Shown piece after piece: positions 53,991-63,093 of a stretch of DNA of 64,000 nt. Source of the DNA: Desulfocapsa sp050291935 (lineage in GTDB: Bacteria; Desulfobacterota; Desulfobulbia; Desulfobulbales; Desulfocapsaceae); assembly GCA_050291935.1 (NCBI GenBank), contig JBNKKR010000009.1, positions 1 to 64,000 on the forward strand. The letters are read 5' to 3'. The translations under genes were made by a program, and so were the position numbers. Every line of letters starts with the position of its first letter. Position 1 is the stretch's first letter. The notes below the pieces were generated by a model. It saw only the letters and a program-made list of their open reading frames with translations, had not been told where the DNA came from and ran no database searches.

Positions 53991-54001
53991 CACCGACGTC
54001 A

Positions 54002-55780
54002 ATGCGCCCCAATATCTTATATAATTTACGCAGTTTTATTGAGCTTCTCCGCCATGAGAATCAGTTACTGGTGATTGATGAAGAAGTTGACCCATACCTG
54101 GAAATTGCCGAAATTCATCGCCGAGTGATTGCACAAGGGGGGCCTGCCCTTCTTTTTACCAACGTAAAAAAGAGCTCTTTTCCGGTAATTACCAACCTGT
54201 TTGGCACAGCGGAGCGTTTGGAACTTGCCTTTGGCAGACGTCCCCAAAACTTTGTCCGGGATTTAGTCAATCTTACGGAATCGATCATGCCTTTACGGGC
54301 AAAAACTATCTGGGAACATCGCAAGCTTTTTACGGATGGTTTAAAGGTTGGTCTTAAAGAAAAAAAATGGGGCCCGGTCCTTGAGCACTGTCAGCAACCT
54401 CCCCATTTAACGTCTCTTCCCATGCTCACCTCCTGGCACAGCGACGGTGGTGCGTTTGTAACCCTGCCCCTTGTCTACACAGAACACCCACAGGGAAAAG
54501 GGCATAACCTTGGCATGTACCGCATTCAACGCTTTGACGATAAAACGACAGGAATTCACTGGCAAATCCACAAGGGAGGAGGCTATCATTATCATGCGGC
54601 CGAGCAGCTCAACCAAGCATTGCCAATGACCCTCTATATTGGTGGCCCACCAGCACTAATGCTTGCTGCCATTGCACCGCTTCCAGAAGATATTCCTGAA
54701 CTCATGCTCACCTCTTTACTCCTTGGTAAAAAGCTTGAACTCTGCCAAGATCCAAAAGGGGTGCATAAGATAGTGGCAGAAGCAGAATTTGCAATACACG
54801 GCCAGGTTCCACCCCATATACGACGCCCAGAGGGCCCGTTTGGGGACCACTATGGATATAATTCCCTGCAACACGATTACCCGATATTTCAAGTTTCTCA
54901 CCTCTACCATCGAAAGGATGCGATCTATCCTGCCACAATCGTTGGACGACCGAAACAAGAAGATTACTTTATTGGAGATTTTCTGCAGGATTTGTTATCG
55001 CCGCTCTTTCCACTGGTGATGAAAGGTGTAAAAGAATTAAAAACATTTGGCGAAACCGGTTTTCATTGTCTGGCAACCGCTCGTGTACACGACAGGTACC
55101 CTCGCGAAGCCTTTGCTTCTGGACTTCGCATACTGGGTGAAGGGCAACTCTCACTCACCAAATTTCTCATTATTACCGACGGTGATATTGATATCACCAA
55201 CTTTCCAAAACTGTGGACCCACATCCTTGAACGTATAGAGTGGGATCGTGATCTCTTTGTCTTTGCAAACGTCTCCCAGGACACTTTGGATTACACAGGC
55301 CCATCTGTCAACAAGGGTTCAAAGGCAATGATCATGGGGCTTGGAAAAGAACAAAAACGTGAGCTACCCGCCCAATTTTCAGGAAAAATGCATCCCCACT
55401 GTCACAAAATTAAAGCCTATCTTCCGGGAACGCTGGTTGTTGAGGCAGAGCAGTACGAATCCACGCCAAAGCTCGCTGAAGAAATTGCGACAAATAGCGA
55501 ATATGAAGAATGGTCCTGCATTCTCCTCGTTGACAACCTGAAGGAGGCTACTTGTTCCACCCAGGAATTTTTATGGACCTTTTTTACCAGGTTTGAACCT
55601 GCTGCCGATATCCATGGTGCTCAAAACAGCGTCCAGCGTTTTCATGTGGGCCTTACCCCACCCATCGTTTTTGATTGCAGAATGAAACCCTGGTACACGG
55701 ACGTCCTTGAAGTAGATGAAGCCACAAAACGTCTTGTCGATTCCAGGATCAATACTATTCTACCTGCAGCGCTCCGATAA
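54002..55780 (+). CDS. UbiD family (prenylated-FMN) decarboxylase
   Basis: 592 residues, UbiD superfamily. Visible: N-terminal ALLFTNVKKSSFPVITNLFG, prFMN/metal-site segment NLGMYRIQ with the conserved Arg, and the acid-rich PEGPFGDHYGYN with catalytic Glu; then a C-terminal domain with RMKPWYTDVLEVD. It decarboxylates an aromatic or unsaturated acid. In anaerobes with menaquinone this may be the MqnL-type step of the futalosine pathway or the 1,4-dihydroxynaphthoate branch. No UbiX is nearby, and substrate is not deducible. Confidence 0.9.
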   Translation: MRPNILYNLRSFIELLRHENQLLVIDEEVDPYLEIAEIHRRVIAQGGPALLFTNVKKSSFPVITNLFGTAERLELAFGRRPQNFVRDLVNLTESIMPLRAKTIWEHRKLFTDGLKVGLKEKKWGPVLEHCQQPPHLTSLPMLTSWHSDGGAFVTLPLVYTEHPQGKGHNLGMYRIQRFDDKTTGIHWQIHKGGGYHYHAAEQLNQALPMTLYIGGPPALMLAAIAPLPEDIPELMLTSLLLGKKLELCQDPKGVHKIVAEAEFAIHGQVPPHIRRPEGPFGDHYGYNSLQHDYPIFQVSHLYHRKDAIYPATIVGRPKQEDYFIGDFLQDLLSPLFPLVMKGVKELKTFGETGFHCLATARVHDRYPREAFASGLRILGEGQLSLTKFLIITDGDIDITNFPKLWTHILERIEWDRDLFVFANVSQDTLDYTGPSVNKGSKAMIMGLGKEQKRELPAQFSGKMHPHCHKIKAYLPGTLVVEAEQYESTPKLAEEIATNSEYEEWSCILLVDNLKEATCSTQEFLWTFFTRFEPAADIHGAQNSVQRFHVGLTPPIVFDCRMKPWYTDVLEVDEATKRLVDSRINTILPAALR

Positions 55781-55786
55781 CTCTTC

Positions 55787-56536
55787 ATGTCCTCAACTCT
55801 TATTCGTTTACAAAAATATCTTGCCCACGCCGGTATAGCATCCAGGCGAAAATGTGAGGAAATGATCAAAAGTGGTCGGGTTCAGGTGGACGGAAAAACC
55901 GTATCTTGCATGGGGCTAAAAATTACTCCCGGCGTGGAACAGATTAGTGTTGATGGTACTACAATCAACACCGTGGAAAAACATGTGTATATCCTTCTTA
56001 ATAAGCCAAAAGGCTATGTAACAACCGTTAGCGACCCCCAGGGACGCCCCATTGTAACGTCCCTTCTTCAAGATGTAAAAGAACGCGTTTTTCCAGTGGG
56101 AAGGCTTGATCTCGACACAGAGGGGGCATTGCTGCTCACCAACGATGGAGAGCTCACCCAGGCCATTCTCCACCCAAGCAAACAGGTATATAAGACATAT
56201 GAGGCCCTTGTTAAAGGGAGGCCACAAGAATCAGACCTTAAAAGTCTTGAAAATGGAATTTTTGTTGAGGGGAAAAAAACAGCTCCTGCCAAGGTTAGCT
56301 TTATAAAACACCATGCCCAAAACAGTGTTATTCAAATTATCATCCATGAAGGGCGCAAACGACAAGTCAAAAAGATGTTTCAAGCTATTGGTTCTCCCGT
56401 TCTTTCCTTAAAACGTTTGGCCTATGGCAGTCTCAATCTGGGAACACTCAAGCCCGGAAAATACAAATTCTTAACAAAAAAAGACCTAAAATTAATTTTT
56501 TCAAATAAAAACCTTTACAAACAAAAAAATAGCTGA
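55787..56536 (+). CDS. Pseudouridine synthase, RluB/RsuA family
   Basis: 249 residues: N-terminal S4 RNA-binding domain (LQKYLAHAGIASRRKCEEMI) and the RsuA/RluB catalytic domain with Asp in GRLDLDTEGALLLTNDGEL. It isomerises uridine in rRNA. It is 6 bp from the preceding ubiD-family stop, so it is the last gene of that operon. 16S versus 23S target cannot be fixed from sequence. Confidence 0.92.
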   Translation: MSSTLIRLQKYLAHAGIASRRKCEEMIKSGRVQVDGKTVSCMGLKITPGVEQISVDGTTINTVEKHVYILLNKPKGYVTTVSDPQGRPIVTSLLQDVKERVFPVGRLDLDTEGALLLTNDGELTQAILHPSKQVYKTYEALVKGRPQESDLKSLENGIFVEGKKTAPAKVSFIKHHAQNSVIQIIIHEGRKRQVKKMFQAIGSPVLSLKRLAYGSLNLGTLKPGKYKFLTKKDLKLIFSNKNLYKQKNS

Positions 56537-56578
56537 TTAAATTTGAACAGTTATCTAGTAGATTAGGAGGAACGTGTA

Positions 56579-56668
56579 GTGTGCGTGGCAGATTATCCTG
56601 CCCCGGGGGGCTACATCGTAACGATTTTCATTCAGGTCAGCGTCTTCATTGTGAAGCTGATCCAATAG
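56579..56668 (+). CDS. Candidate 29-codon leader or small protein upstream of hup
   Basis: GTG start 56579 with a strong AGGAGG eight bases upstream and stop at 56666-56668, 19 bp before the HU gene. The predicted product is mainly hydrophobic in its second half (GYIVTIFIQVSVFIVKLIQ). It is either a leader peptide regulating HU or a membrane microprotein. An alternative GTG six bases further in is possible. Nothing here confirms translation. Confidence 0.35.
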   Translation: MCVADYPAPGGYIVTIFIQVSVFIVKLIQ

Positions 56669-56687
56669 GAACGTATAGGAGTAGGGC

Positions 56688-56969
56688 ATGAATAAGTCTG
56701 AGTTAATTGAAACTCTGTCACAGGATATCGATCTCCCGCACAGAGAGGCTGCCGCGATCACAAATACCATTATTGAGACCATGACAGAGGCACTTGCCAG
56801 TGGTGATTCGATTGAGATTAGGGGATTCGGTAGTTTTGTGATTAAAAACTATGGTTCCTACGAAGGGCGCAACCCAAAAACTGGTCAAAAAATCAAAGTA
56901 AAACCCAAAAAATTACCTTTCTTCAAAGTAGGAAAAGATCTGCGTGAGCAGGTAAACGCAAATAAATAG
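56688..56969 (+). CDS. hup: HU family DNA-binding protein
   Basis: 93-residue HU/IHF-type histone-like protein: KSELIETLSQDIDL at the start, the GFGSFVIKN core and the arm motif EGRNPKTGQKIKVKPKKLP. A dimeric DNA-bending protein of the nucleoid. AGGAG before ATG 56688. It is convergent with rimO, with six bases between the stop codons. Confidence 0.95.
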   Translation: MNKSELIETLSQDIDLPHREAAAITNTIIETMTEALASGDSIEIRGFGSFVIKNYGSYEGRNPKTGQKIKVKPKKLPFFKVGKDLREQVNANK

Positions 56970-56975
56970 TTTGCG

Positions 56976-58307
56976 CTAGCCCACCACTATACCACCTACT
57001 AGATCATAGGTTTGCGCCTCGGTGATTTGTACTTGTACAATTTCACCGGGGTTGGCAGTTCCATCGTTTATCAACACGCAGCCGTCTATATCTGGTGCTT
57101 GGTACACTGTTCTTCCTTCCAACAGAAGATCTGTTTCACGGCTCAAACCTTCCACCAGCACAGGTATTTTCTTTCCGACGTGTTTTTGCAGATTTGCCTC
57201 TGAAATATCAGCCTGTAGACTGAGTATCCTTTTTCGCCTTTCTTCCTTCACTTCCTCGGTGCATTGATTCCCATAGCATTCAGAAGGTGCCCCTTCCTCG
57301 TTGGTATAGGAAAACACGCCCACGTGATCTAACTGGAACGCCTGTAAAAACCTTTCAAGCTGACGAACATCTTGTTCTGTTTCTCCAGGAAAACCCACCA
57401 TCATGGTTGTTCGAATAGCCATATCAGGAACAGTTTCTCTCAACCTATCCACCAACTGGCAGAGATCGTTATAGCCGTAACGTCGTTGCATCCGTTTTAA
57501 TACGGTATCGGATACATGCTGAAAAGGAATATCGACATAAGGTAAGATCCTGCTATTTGTCCGCATAAGATCCAGCAAGGTATCTGAAACCTCTGATGGA
57601 TATAAATACATTAAACGGATCCACGGAACGGAACTTTGCGCTAGAATCGCACGAAGCAGGGCAGGCAAATCACCATTGTTTAAATCCTTCCCATAGGCGG
57701 TCAGATCCTGGGCAATAAGCGATAATTCTTGTAAACCGTTCCCTTCTAAGTGTTGCACCTCTTCAACAATATCTGCAATTCCCCTTGAGCGCAAATTCCC
57801 ACGAATTGCTGGAATCATACAGTAGGTACAACGATTGTTACACCCCTCGGTTATTTTCACTGCTGTTCGAAAAGATGGTGTTGACAGGATCCTTGGATGT
57901 TTTGCTGTCATCAGGAAGGGTTCTTGGAAGAAACTTTTTTTCTTCGGGTTTCCGGTAAGAAGAGTGTTGAGCAGATCAACAATATTTGCAATCCCTTCTG
58001 TTCCCACGAAGAGATCAACTTCTTGCAGCTCTTCCTCCAATGCATTTTTATATCGCTGGACAAGACAACCGGTTACCACCAGTTTTTTTTGGGAGTCAGC
58101 CTCTTTAATCGCAGCCATTTCCAAGATAACTGCAATTGCTTCTTCAACTGCAGGTTGGATAAAGCCACATGTGTTAACCAAAAGGACAGTGGCATTAACA
58201 GGATCTTCTTCCATCTTCCAACCATTTTCCATAAGCAAACCGAGCATCACCTCAGAATCCACAAGATTCTTGGCACAACCGAGGCTGACCAGATGAAATG
58301 TAGGCAT
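56976..58307 (-). CDS. rimO: Ribosomal protein S12 methylthiotransferase RimO
   Basis: 443 residues: N-terminal UPF0004 domain with three cluster-binding Cys (SLGCAKN, NTCGF, GCLVQRY), radical SAM motif EGCNNRCTYCMIP, and a C-terminal TRAM domain. RimO methylthiolates Asp89 of S12. It lies 13 bp downstream of the nucleoside phosphorylase gene; AAGGA precedes its ATG. Confidence 0.95.
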   Translation of the reverse strand: MPTFHLVSLGCAKNLVDSEVMLGLLMENGWKMEEDPVNATVLLVNTCGFIQPAVEEAIAVILEMAAIKEADSQKKLVVTGCLVQRYKNALEEELQEVDLFVGTEGIANIVDLLNTLLTGNPKKKSFFQEPFLMTAKHPRILSTPSFRTAVKITEGCNNRCTYCMIPAIRGNLRSRGIADIVEEVQHLEGNGLQELSLIAQDLTAYGKDLNNGDLPALLRAILAQSSVPWIRLMYLYPSEVSDTLLDLMRTNSRILPYVDIPFQHVSDTVLKRMQRRYGYNDLCQLVDRLRETVPDMAIRTTMMVGFPGETEQDVRQLERFLQAFQLDHVGVFSYTNEEGAPSECYGNQCTEEVKEERRKRILSLQADISEANLQKHVGKKIPVLVEGLSRETDLLLEGRTVYQAPDIDGCVLINDGTANPGEIVQVQITEAQTYDLVGGIVVG

Positions 58308-58320
58308 GGCAAAAGTCCTT

Positions 58321-59049
58321 TTAGTCGTTTAGCGTTTCGATATTTTGCAGCAAAAGCTCAATGAGCGTTCTACTTTTCTGTAAAAATTTTTTATCCATAT
58401 ATCCGGGTCGCCACTGCTTTTGCCACAGTTCATCCGACACCAAAAAAAGAGCACCAAATTGGATAGTTCTAAATGTTGCCACCGCACAGAGTGCCGAATA
58501 CTCCATATCTACCCCACAAACCGCATATCTGGCAGCCAGTTGTTGCAACATCAGCCGTGACTCACGATATATCGCATCCGTGGTCCACATCGGACTTTCC
58601 CGTTGCACAGAAACAATGGACCTTATGCGCTTGAGGAAAGGTGCTGATGGAAAATAAACGTTTTGTTCGCCATAATACCTCGAAGTACCCTCCCCACAAT
58701 GGGCAGCTCCACCAAGAAGGATATCGCCCACTGCAAATTCTTCACTTACAGCACCACACCAACCATACAAGAGAATCTTCTTTGCCCCAAGTGCAATCAG
58801 TTTTTCCATGGTCATCGCGGCCATGGGGGCTCCAACGGCAGGTCCTGCCACAAAAAAATCATTTTGACCGTTGACCACTAGATTGGAATGAAACAGAAAT
58901 CGCTTATGCCCGCCCTGCCCAAGGACCATTTGCATGGCTGCCACCGCTTCAGCAGGATTTACAAGCAAAATTCCAATTTCTGGAATCGATTGCTCTTTCT
59001 TCCCACGCTCAGGATGGATAAGTATATCTCCATTGCTCCGCTTATCCAT
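58321..59049 (-). CDS. Nucleoside phosphorylase (PNP_UDP family)
   Basis: 242 residues of the purine/uridine phosphorylase superfamily; VGAPMAAMTMEKLIALGAKK and LYGWCGAV, plus GVDMEYSALCAVATF near the active site. The substrate cannot be fixed: the family includes uridine phosphorylase, MTA/SAH nucleosidase and futalosine hydrolase. ATG 59049 is preferred because an upstream extension would run into a terminator hairpin at 59091-59122. Confidence 0.87.
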   Translation of the reverse strand: MDKRSNGDILIHPERGKKEQSIPEIGILLVNPAEAVAAMQMVLGQGGHKRFLFHSNLVVNGQNDFFVAGPAVGAPMAAMTMEKLIALGAKKILLYGWCGAVSEEFAVGDILLGGAAHCGEGTSRYYGEQNVYFPSAPFLKRIRSIVSVQRESPMWTTDAIYRESRLMLQQLAARYAVCGVDMEYSALCAVATFRTIQFGALFLVSDELWQKQWRPGYMDKKFLQKSRTLIELLLQNIETLND

Positions 59050-59090
59050 GATATGTAAATCAATAACTCCCCAAAAAATATATAGACAAA

Positions 59091-59122
59091 AAAAGGCCAC
59101 AGAGTCCTCTCTGCGGCCTTTT
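59091..59122 (-). terminator. Terminator after atpE
   Basis: AAAAGGCCACAGAG / CTCTGCGGCCTTTT stem (59091-59104 with 59109-59122, one bulge) with a TCCT loop and U-rich flank; ends the F0 operon 54 bp past atpE. Confidence 0.85.
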
Positions 59123-59175
59123 CACAACTGTAACAACCCCACTTCAGTAAGCAGGGTCGAAATCGTTCAATATGC

Positions 59176-59430
59176 TTATCCCATAAGCGGGTTAGCGTAA
59201 AGAAGAATCAAAGATACAACTAGTCCATAAATAGCACAAGACTCAGCAAGGGCCATACCAAGGATCATGAAAACCATCAGTTTAGGCTGTACTTCTGGGT
59301 TACGAGCAAGACCTTGGGTGGCACCAAGACCAACGTTACCAATACCGATACCAGCACCAAGTCCTGCAAGTCCGATTGAGAGACCAGCGCCGATACAAAT
59401 AAGTCCGAGCATTAAAGCATTTCCTTCCAT
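59176..59430 (-). CDS. atpE: F0 ATP synthase c subunit
   Basis: 84 residues: two membrane helices with GLAGLGAGIGIGN repeat and the proton-carrying Glu in MALAESCAIYGLV. The Na+ signature of Ilyobacter-type c subunits (Gln in the first helix, Ser-Thr after Glu) is not complete: Ile replaces Gln, Cys replaces Thr, so proton coupling is more likely. Last gene of the F0 operon. Confidence 0.95.
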   Translation of the reverse strand: MEGNALMLGLICIGAGLSIGLAGLGAGIGIGNVGLGATQGLARNPEVQPKLMVFMILGMALAESCAIYGLVVSLILLYANPLMG

Positions 59431-59511
59431 TGTGTTTCTCCAAAGTAAAGTTTTGAGTTTTTTAGGCCTTCTTCCTCTATATAAACGTAAAGCGAATTAC
59501 CAAGCTATTTA

Positions 59512-60234
59512 TTAATGGGCGTGTTCATAGGAGCCCTGGAAATAAACCACTGTCAGGAGAACGAAAACCATCGCCTGCACAAGGGATACCAGAACACCAA
59601 GCAACATAATCGGCAGCGGAGCAAAAAAAGCACCGGCCAGCATAAACAAAATTCCAAGCAACGTCTCTTTGGCCATGATATTACCAAAAAGTCGAATGGA
59701 AAGTGACAACAAACGAGCAATGTTACTGATCATCTCAATGGGGAACATAAACGGAATAAGAACCGGGATGGGCCCAAGGTAGTGTTTAATATAGCCAACA
59801 CCGTGCCTGCGAAGACCGATAAGATGATGGGTAACCCAAACAATAATCGTCAGTGCCAGGGTTGTATTGATCGAAGACGTCGGAGACATAAACCCTGGGA
59901 TAAGACCAATGAGATTGCCAACCGCAATATAGAGCGCAAAAGTTGCAATCATGGCGAAATAACGCTCTGTCAATTCCTCTCCCATGTTGGAAATAAAGAA
60001 ATCATGCATTCCGCCGATGGCCATCTCCCAAAAATTCTGGCCTTTGCCTGGAATCATTTCAATATTACTGAGAGTAAGTTTCCCGACAACCACCAAGAAA
60101 ACCATAACAAACCACGTATACGTCATGTATGGCTCACAGAGCTTTTGCAATAACGTATCTCCCACGGGACCATGTGGAATCGGTAGTCCCAACTTTTCCA
60201 AAATCAGTGAAATAAATAGTATCGGATGTTCCAT
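59512..60234 (-). CDS. atpB: F0 ATP synthase a subunit
   Basis: 240 residues, six membrane helices, the essential Arg in RLLSLSIRLFGNIMAKETLL. It forms the two proton half-channels opposite the c-ring. Starts at ATG 60234, 11 bp after atpI. Confidence 0.96.
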   Translation of the reverse strand: MEHPILFISLILEKLGLPIPHGPVGDTLLQKLCEPYMTYTWFVMVFLVVVGKLTLSNIEMIPGKGQNFWEMAIGGMHDFFISNMGEELTERYFAMIATFALYIAVGNLIGLIPGFMSPTSSINTTLALTIIVWVTHHLIGLRRHGVGYIKHYLGPIPVLIPFMFPIEMISNIARLLSLSIRLFGNIMAKETLLGILFMLAGAFFAPLPIMLLGVLVSLVQAMVFVLLTVVYFQGSYEHAH

Positions 60235-60245
60235 AACTCTCCCTC

Positions 60246-60662
60246 TTACCCTTTCCTGCTTAAAAAGTAGCGTCCTGCCACGCTGAACGTCGTCAGCATA
60301 ATGGCAAAAACCACAGTTGATAGCCCCAACAGCAATCCGATGACGTTAGCCTTACCACTCTTAATAAAGAAAAGTAACACCGCGCCAATCAATGCCAGCC
60401 GCAGCCAAAATTTAATTAAGTAACCAGCCTTACTCTTCCCACTCACTTTTTTCGGGGCTTCTCCTTCCTCGGGAGGTTGGAAGGCCTTTACGAAGGCCTC
60501 TATATCCTTATGCCCTGAAAAAAAACTCCCCACAGCAAGCACCCCACCAACAAGTACCGACTGGGCAAATGGCCATGACACCATAAGCCATGAACCACCT
60601 GTTAATACCAGGAGAAAAGCAAAACTCATGACCTGCACCTGTTTTAGAGAAATGTCAAGCAC
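60246..60662 (-). CDS. ATP synthase protein I-like subunit
   Basis: 138 residues, four membrane helices, the AtpI fold with a His/charged cytoplasmic loop in the middle (SGHKDIEAFVKAFQPPEEGE). It assists c-ring assembly. GTG 60662 starts six bases after the stop of the preceding AtpZ-like gene, with GAAGG upstream. Confidence 0.75.
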   Translation of the reverse strand: MLDISLKQVQVMSFAFLLVLTGGSWLMVSWPFAQSVLVGGVLAVGSFFSGHKDIEAFVKAFQPPEEGEAPKKVSGKSKAGYLIKFWLRLALIGAVLLFFIKSGKANVIGLLLGLSTVVFAIMLTTFSVAGRYFLSRKG

Positions 60663-60668
60663 AGCCCA

Positions 60669-60920
60669 CTACCCTTCCGCGTCCTCATCTTCGGGTTTTT
60701 CCATCTGCGCTCTAAGAACATCAAAAAGACTCTTAAAGCCGGCAGCAATCCCAAAAGCAAGGCCGATAAAAGTAAACCAAGGTGATGTGGCCCCCTCAAA
60801 ATAATTTCTATCAAGGTAAATCCCAGCACCCAAACCTAAAAAAATCGCAATTACAAAGGTAAAACCGATATGCCCATAATTACCAAGAGCACTTATCATC
60901 TCAGTACTCAATTTAGCCAT
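60669..60920 (-). CDS. AtpZ-like protein
   Basis: 83 residues: two membrane helices separated by a short loop (FTFVIAIFLGLGAGIYLDRN; FTFIGLAFGIAAGFKSLFD) and an acidic tail, the usual first gene of an atpZIBE operon in related bacteria. It is proposed to help Mg2+ or subunit handling in assembly. ATG 60920 is preferred: a GTG at 60932 has a weaker site. Confidence 0.78.
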   Translation of the reverse strand: MAKLSTEMISALGNYGHIGFTFVIAIFLGLGAGIYLDRNYFEGATSPWFTFIGLAFGIAAGFKSLFDVLRAQMEKPEDEDAEG

Positions 60921-60971
60921 AAATTGTTCCACCTTCTACCACCGGCACAAACCACCAGTGAACGATTGAAT

Positions 60972-61000
60972 TTGTTATCACGGCAACCAACCAAAGTCAA
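60972..61000 (-). promoter_or_regulatory. Putative sigma70 promoter of the F0 operon
   Basis: On the minus strand TTGACT (61000-60995) and TAACAA (60977-60972) are 17 bp apart, 52 bp before the AtpZ-like ATG. It has the same spacing as the F1 operon promoter at 28117-28145. Confidence 0.6.
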
Positions 61001-61014
61001 TTATTTTCTCCAAT

Positions 61015-62301
61015 TTAGCACATTTTTTTGAATGACCATTCAGTCATTTCTAACACCTTTTTCATCTCTTCCATGGTGTGAGCAGCTGAAATAAAAGCGA
61101 CTTCAAACTGGGAAGGAGCAAGATACACGCCCTTGTCAAGCATCTGTCGATAATGCAGCCCGTATCGATCGGTATCTGATTGCATTGCAGAACTGTAATC
61201 GGTTACCGGAGTCGTTGTGAAAAATCCGGTCATCATTGACCCAACCCGATTAAGGGTTACCGCTACACCTGCAGATTGTGCAGCCTCTTGCAGTCCGTTT
61301 GCAAAAAAATCGGCCTTTTCATTTAATTCCTTATAGAAGCTTTCCTTTCGCAAAAGCCGTAAATTGGCGATACCTGCTGCCATGGCCAATGGATTACCGG
61401 AGAGGGTCCCTGCCTGGTAAACTGGCCCATCCGGTGCAATCTGATCCATGATCTCAGCTTTTCCCCCATATGCCCCAACAGGTAAACCACCGCCAACTAT
61501 TTTTCCCAGACAGGTAAGGTCGGGCATGATTCCAAAATATTCCTGTGCGCCACCATAGGCAAGACGAAAACCGGTGATAACCTCATCAAAAATCAAGACA
61601 ATGCCAAGTTCGGAGGTGAGTTCACGCATTTTCTGAAGAAAACTTTTGCTGGGCGGCACACATCCCATATTTCCAGCCACAGGTTCCACAATGACACAGG
61701 CGATGGAATCACTTTTTTCACGCAAAGTTTTTTCTAGCACCTCATCGTCATTGTAAGGGATGGATATGGTATTTTTTACTATATCCTCTGGCACTCCAGG
61801 ACTTCCAGGAATACCCAGGGTAATAACCCCAGAACCCGCCTGAATAAGAAAAGAATCGGCATGTCCATGGTAACAACCGTCAAATTTTACAATCACATCT
61901 TTTCCGGTAAAACCTCTGGCCAGACGCACCGCGCTCATGGTTGCTTCGGTTCCGGAATTGACAAAACGTACTTTCTCTATGGATGGTACGGCCTCAACGA
62001 CCATTGCGGCCAATGCCATTTCCTTGGTGGTCGGCGCCCCAAAAGAAGTTGAATCATCCGCCGCTTCCTTCACCGCATCAATGATCTCAGCAGGTGCATG
62101 TCCATGGATCATCGGCCCCCAGGAACTCACAAAATCAATATATTCATTCCCATCGACATCAAAGACCTTGGAACCTTTCGCTTTCTGAATAAAAAGGGGA
62201 TCACATCCCACAGATTTGCATGCCCTTACAGGACTGTTCACGCCACCGGGAATAACCTCTTTTGCTCTTTCAAACATTTTTTGGGAAACGCTTCTATCCA
62301 T
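61015..62301 (-). CDS. hemL: Glutamate-1-semialdehyde 2,1-aminomutase
   Basis: 428 residues, PLP-dependent class III aminotransferase. GGVNSPVRACKSVGCDPLF at the start, FVNSGTEATMSAVRLAR, and PLP region IFDEVITGFRLAYGG ... CLGKIVGGGLPVGA with the Schiff-base Lys. It makes 5-aminolevulinate for haem and sirohaem. It lies 83 bp upstream of the F0 operon in the same direction, with a promoter between. Confidence 0.97.
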   Translation of the reverse strand: MDRSVSQKMFERAKEVIPGGVNSPVRACKSVGCDPLFIQKAKGSKVFDVDGNEYIDFVSSWGPMIHGHAPAEIIDAVKEAADDSTSFGAPTTKEMALAAMVVEAVPSIEKVRFVNSGTEATMSAVRLARGFTGKDVIVKFDGCYHGHADSFLIQAGSGVITLGIPGSPGVPEDIVKNTISIPYNDDEVLEKTLREKSDSIACVIVEPVAGNMGCVPPSKSFLQKMRELTSELGIVLIFDEVITGFRLAYGGAQEYFGIMPDLTCLGKIVGGGLPVGAYGGKAEIMDQIAPDGPVYQAGTLSGNPLAMAAGIANLRLLRKESFYKELNEKADFFANGLQEAAQSAGVAVTLNRVGSMMTGFFTTTPVTDYSSAMQSDTDRYGLHYRQMLDKGVYLAPSQFEVAFISAAHTMEEMKKVLEMTEWSFKKMC

Positions 62302-62480
62302 TGTAAACTCCGATTAGTTGAAATAGGCAATGTCAATTGCCTTAATAGCCAGAATGAGGTTCGAAATATAGCATGACTTATAAAAAGGTGTCAAATAACT
62401 TCCAAGACTTGACCTTTTCTCAACAATACACATTGTATGCAGAACCCGGAAGAAGAGTCCAACCCTGTCGTAATTTTTGC

Positions 62481-62509
62481 TTGTCAGGAAAAAACGCACG
62501 GGGTAGTAT
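62481..62509 (+). promoter_or_regulatory. Putative sigma70 promoter of trxA
   Basis: TTGTCA (62481-62486) and TAGTAT (62504-62509) at 17-bp spacing, 75 bp before the ATG. Confidence 0.6.
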
Positions 62510-62584
62510 CTTCATACCATTTTTGTAGATATATTACTAAAAGATGTTAGAAAAACATTATTAATAGTGAAGTGGAGAAGCACA

Positions 62585-62908
62585 ATGAGTGACAACGTAA
62601 AAGATGTAAGTGATGCCGAATTTGAATCCGTAATTAGCTCTGAAACACCTTGCCTGATTGATTTCTGGGCTCCATGGTGCGGTCCATGTAAAGCCATCGG
62701 ACCTGTTGTTGAGTCCCTTGCTGACGAGTATAGTGGTAAGGTAAATATCTTTAAAATGAATGTTGATGACAATCCCGAAACTCCTGGCAAATTTGGAATT
62801 CGAGCCATCCCAACACTTATAGTGTTCAAAAAAGGCGACAAAGTTGACCAGATCACAGGGGCCGTTGGAAAGCCACAACTTGTTGAATTGATCGAAAAAG
62901 CGCTTTAA
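62585..62908 (+). CDS. trxA: Thioredoxin
   Basis: 107 residues with active site WAPWCGPCK, the conserved cis-Pro in IRAIPTLIVF, and the family length. It is the cytoplasmic disulfide reductant. ATG 62585 is preceded by GGAGAAG. The reductase follows after 185 bp. Confidence 0.97.
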   Translation: MSDNVKDVSDAEFESVISSETPCLIDFWAPWCGPCKAIGPVVESLADEYSGKVNIFKMNVDDNPETPGKFGIRAIPTLIVFKKGDKVDQITGAVGKPQLVELIEKAL

Positions 62909-63093
62909 TTCAAAACGCTTTTGAAAAACATTGCTGCACTGGAAAAATTGGTATCGGGTGGTTGGGCTTTTTAGCAGCCAAGAATCCTTTTTGGCCGCCT
63001 CAATATGAACTTCTGTGGCCTAAAAAAAAGCGTAAGGCGGCGTAAGGTGGGTAGAGCTTTACTTGCTTTTTCGCTGCCGTTGGTATCACGCAC

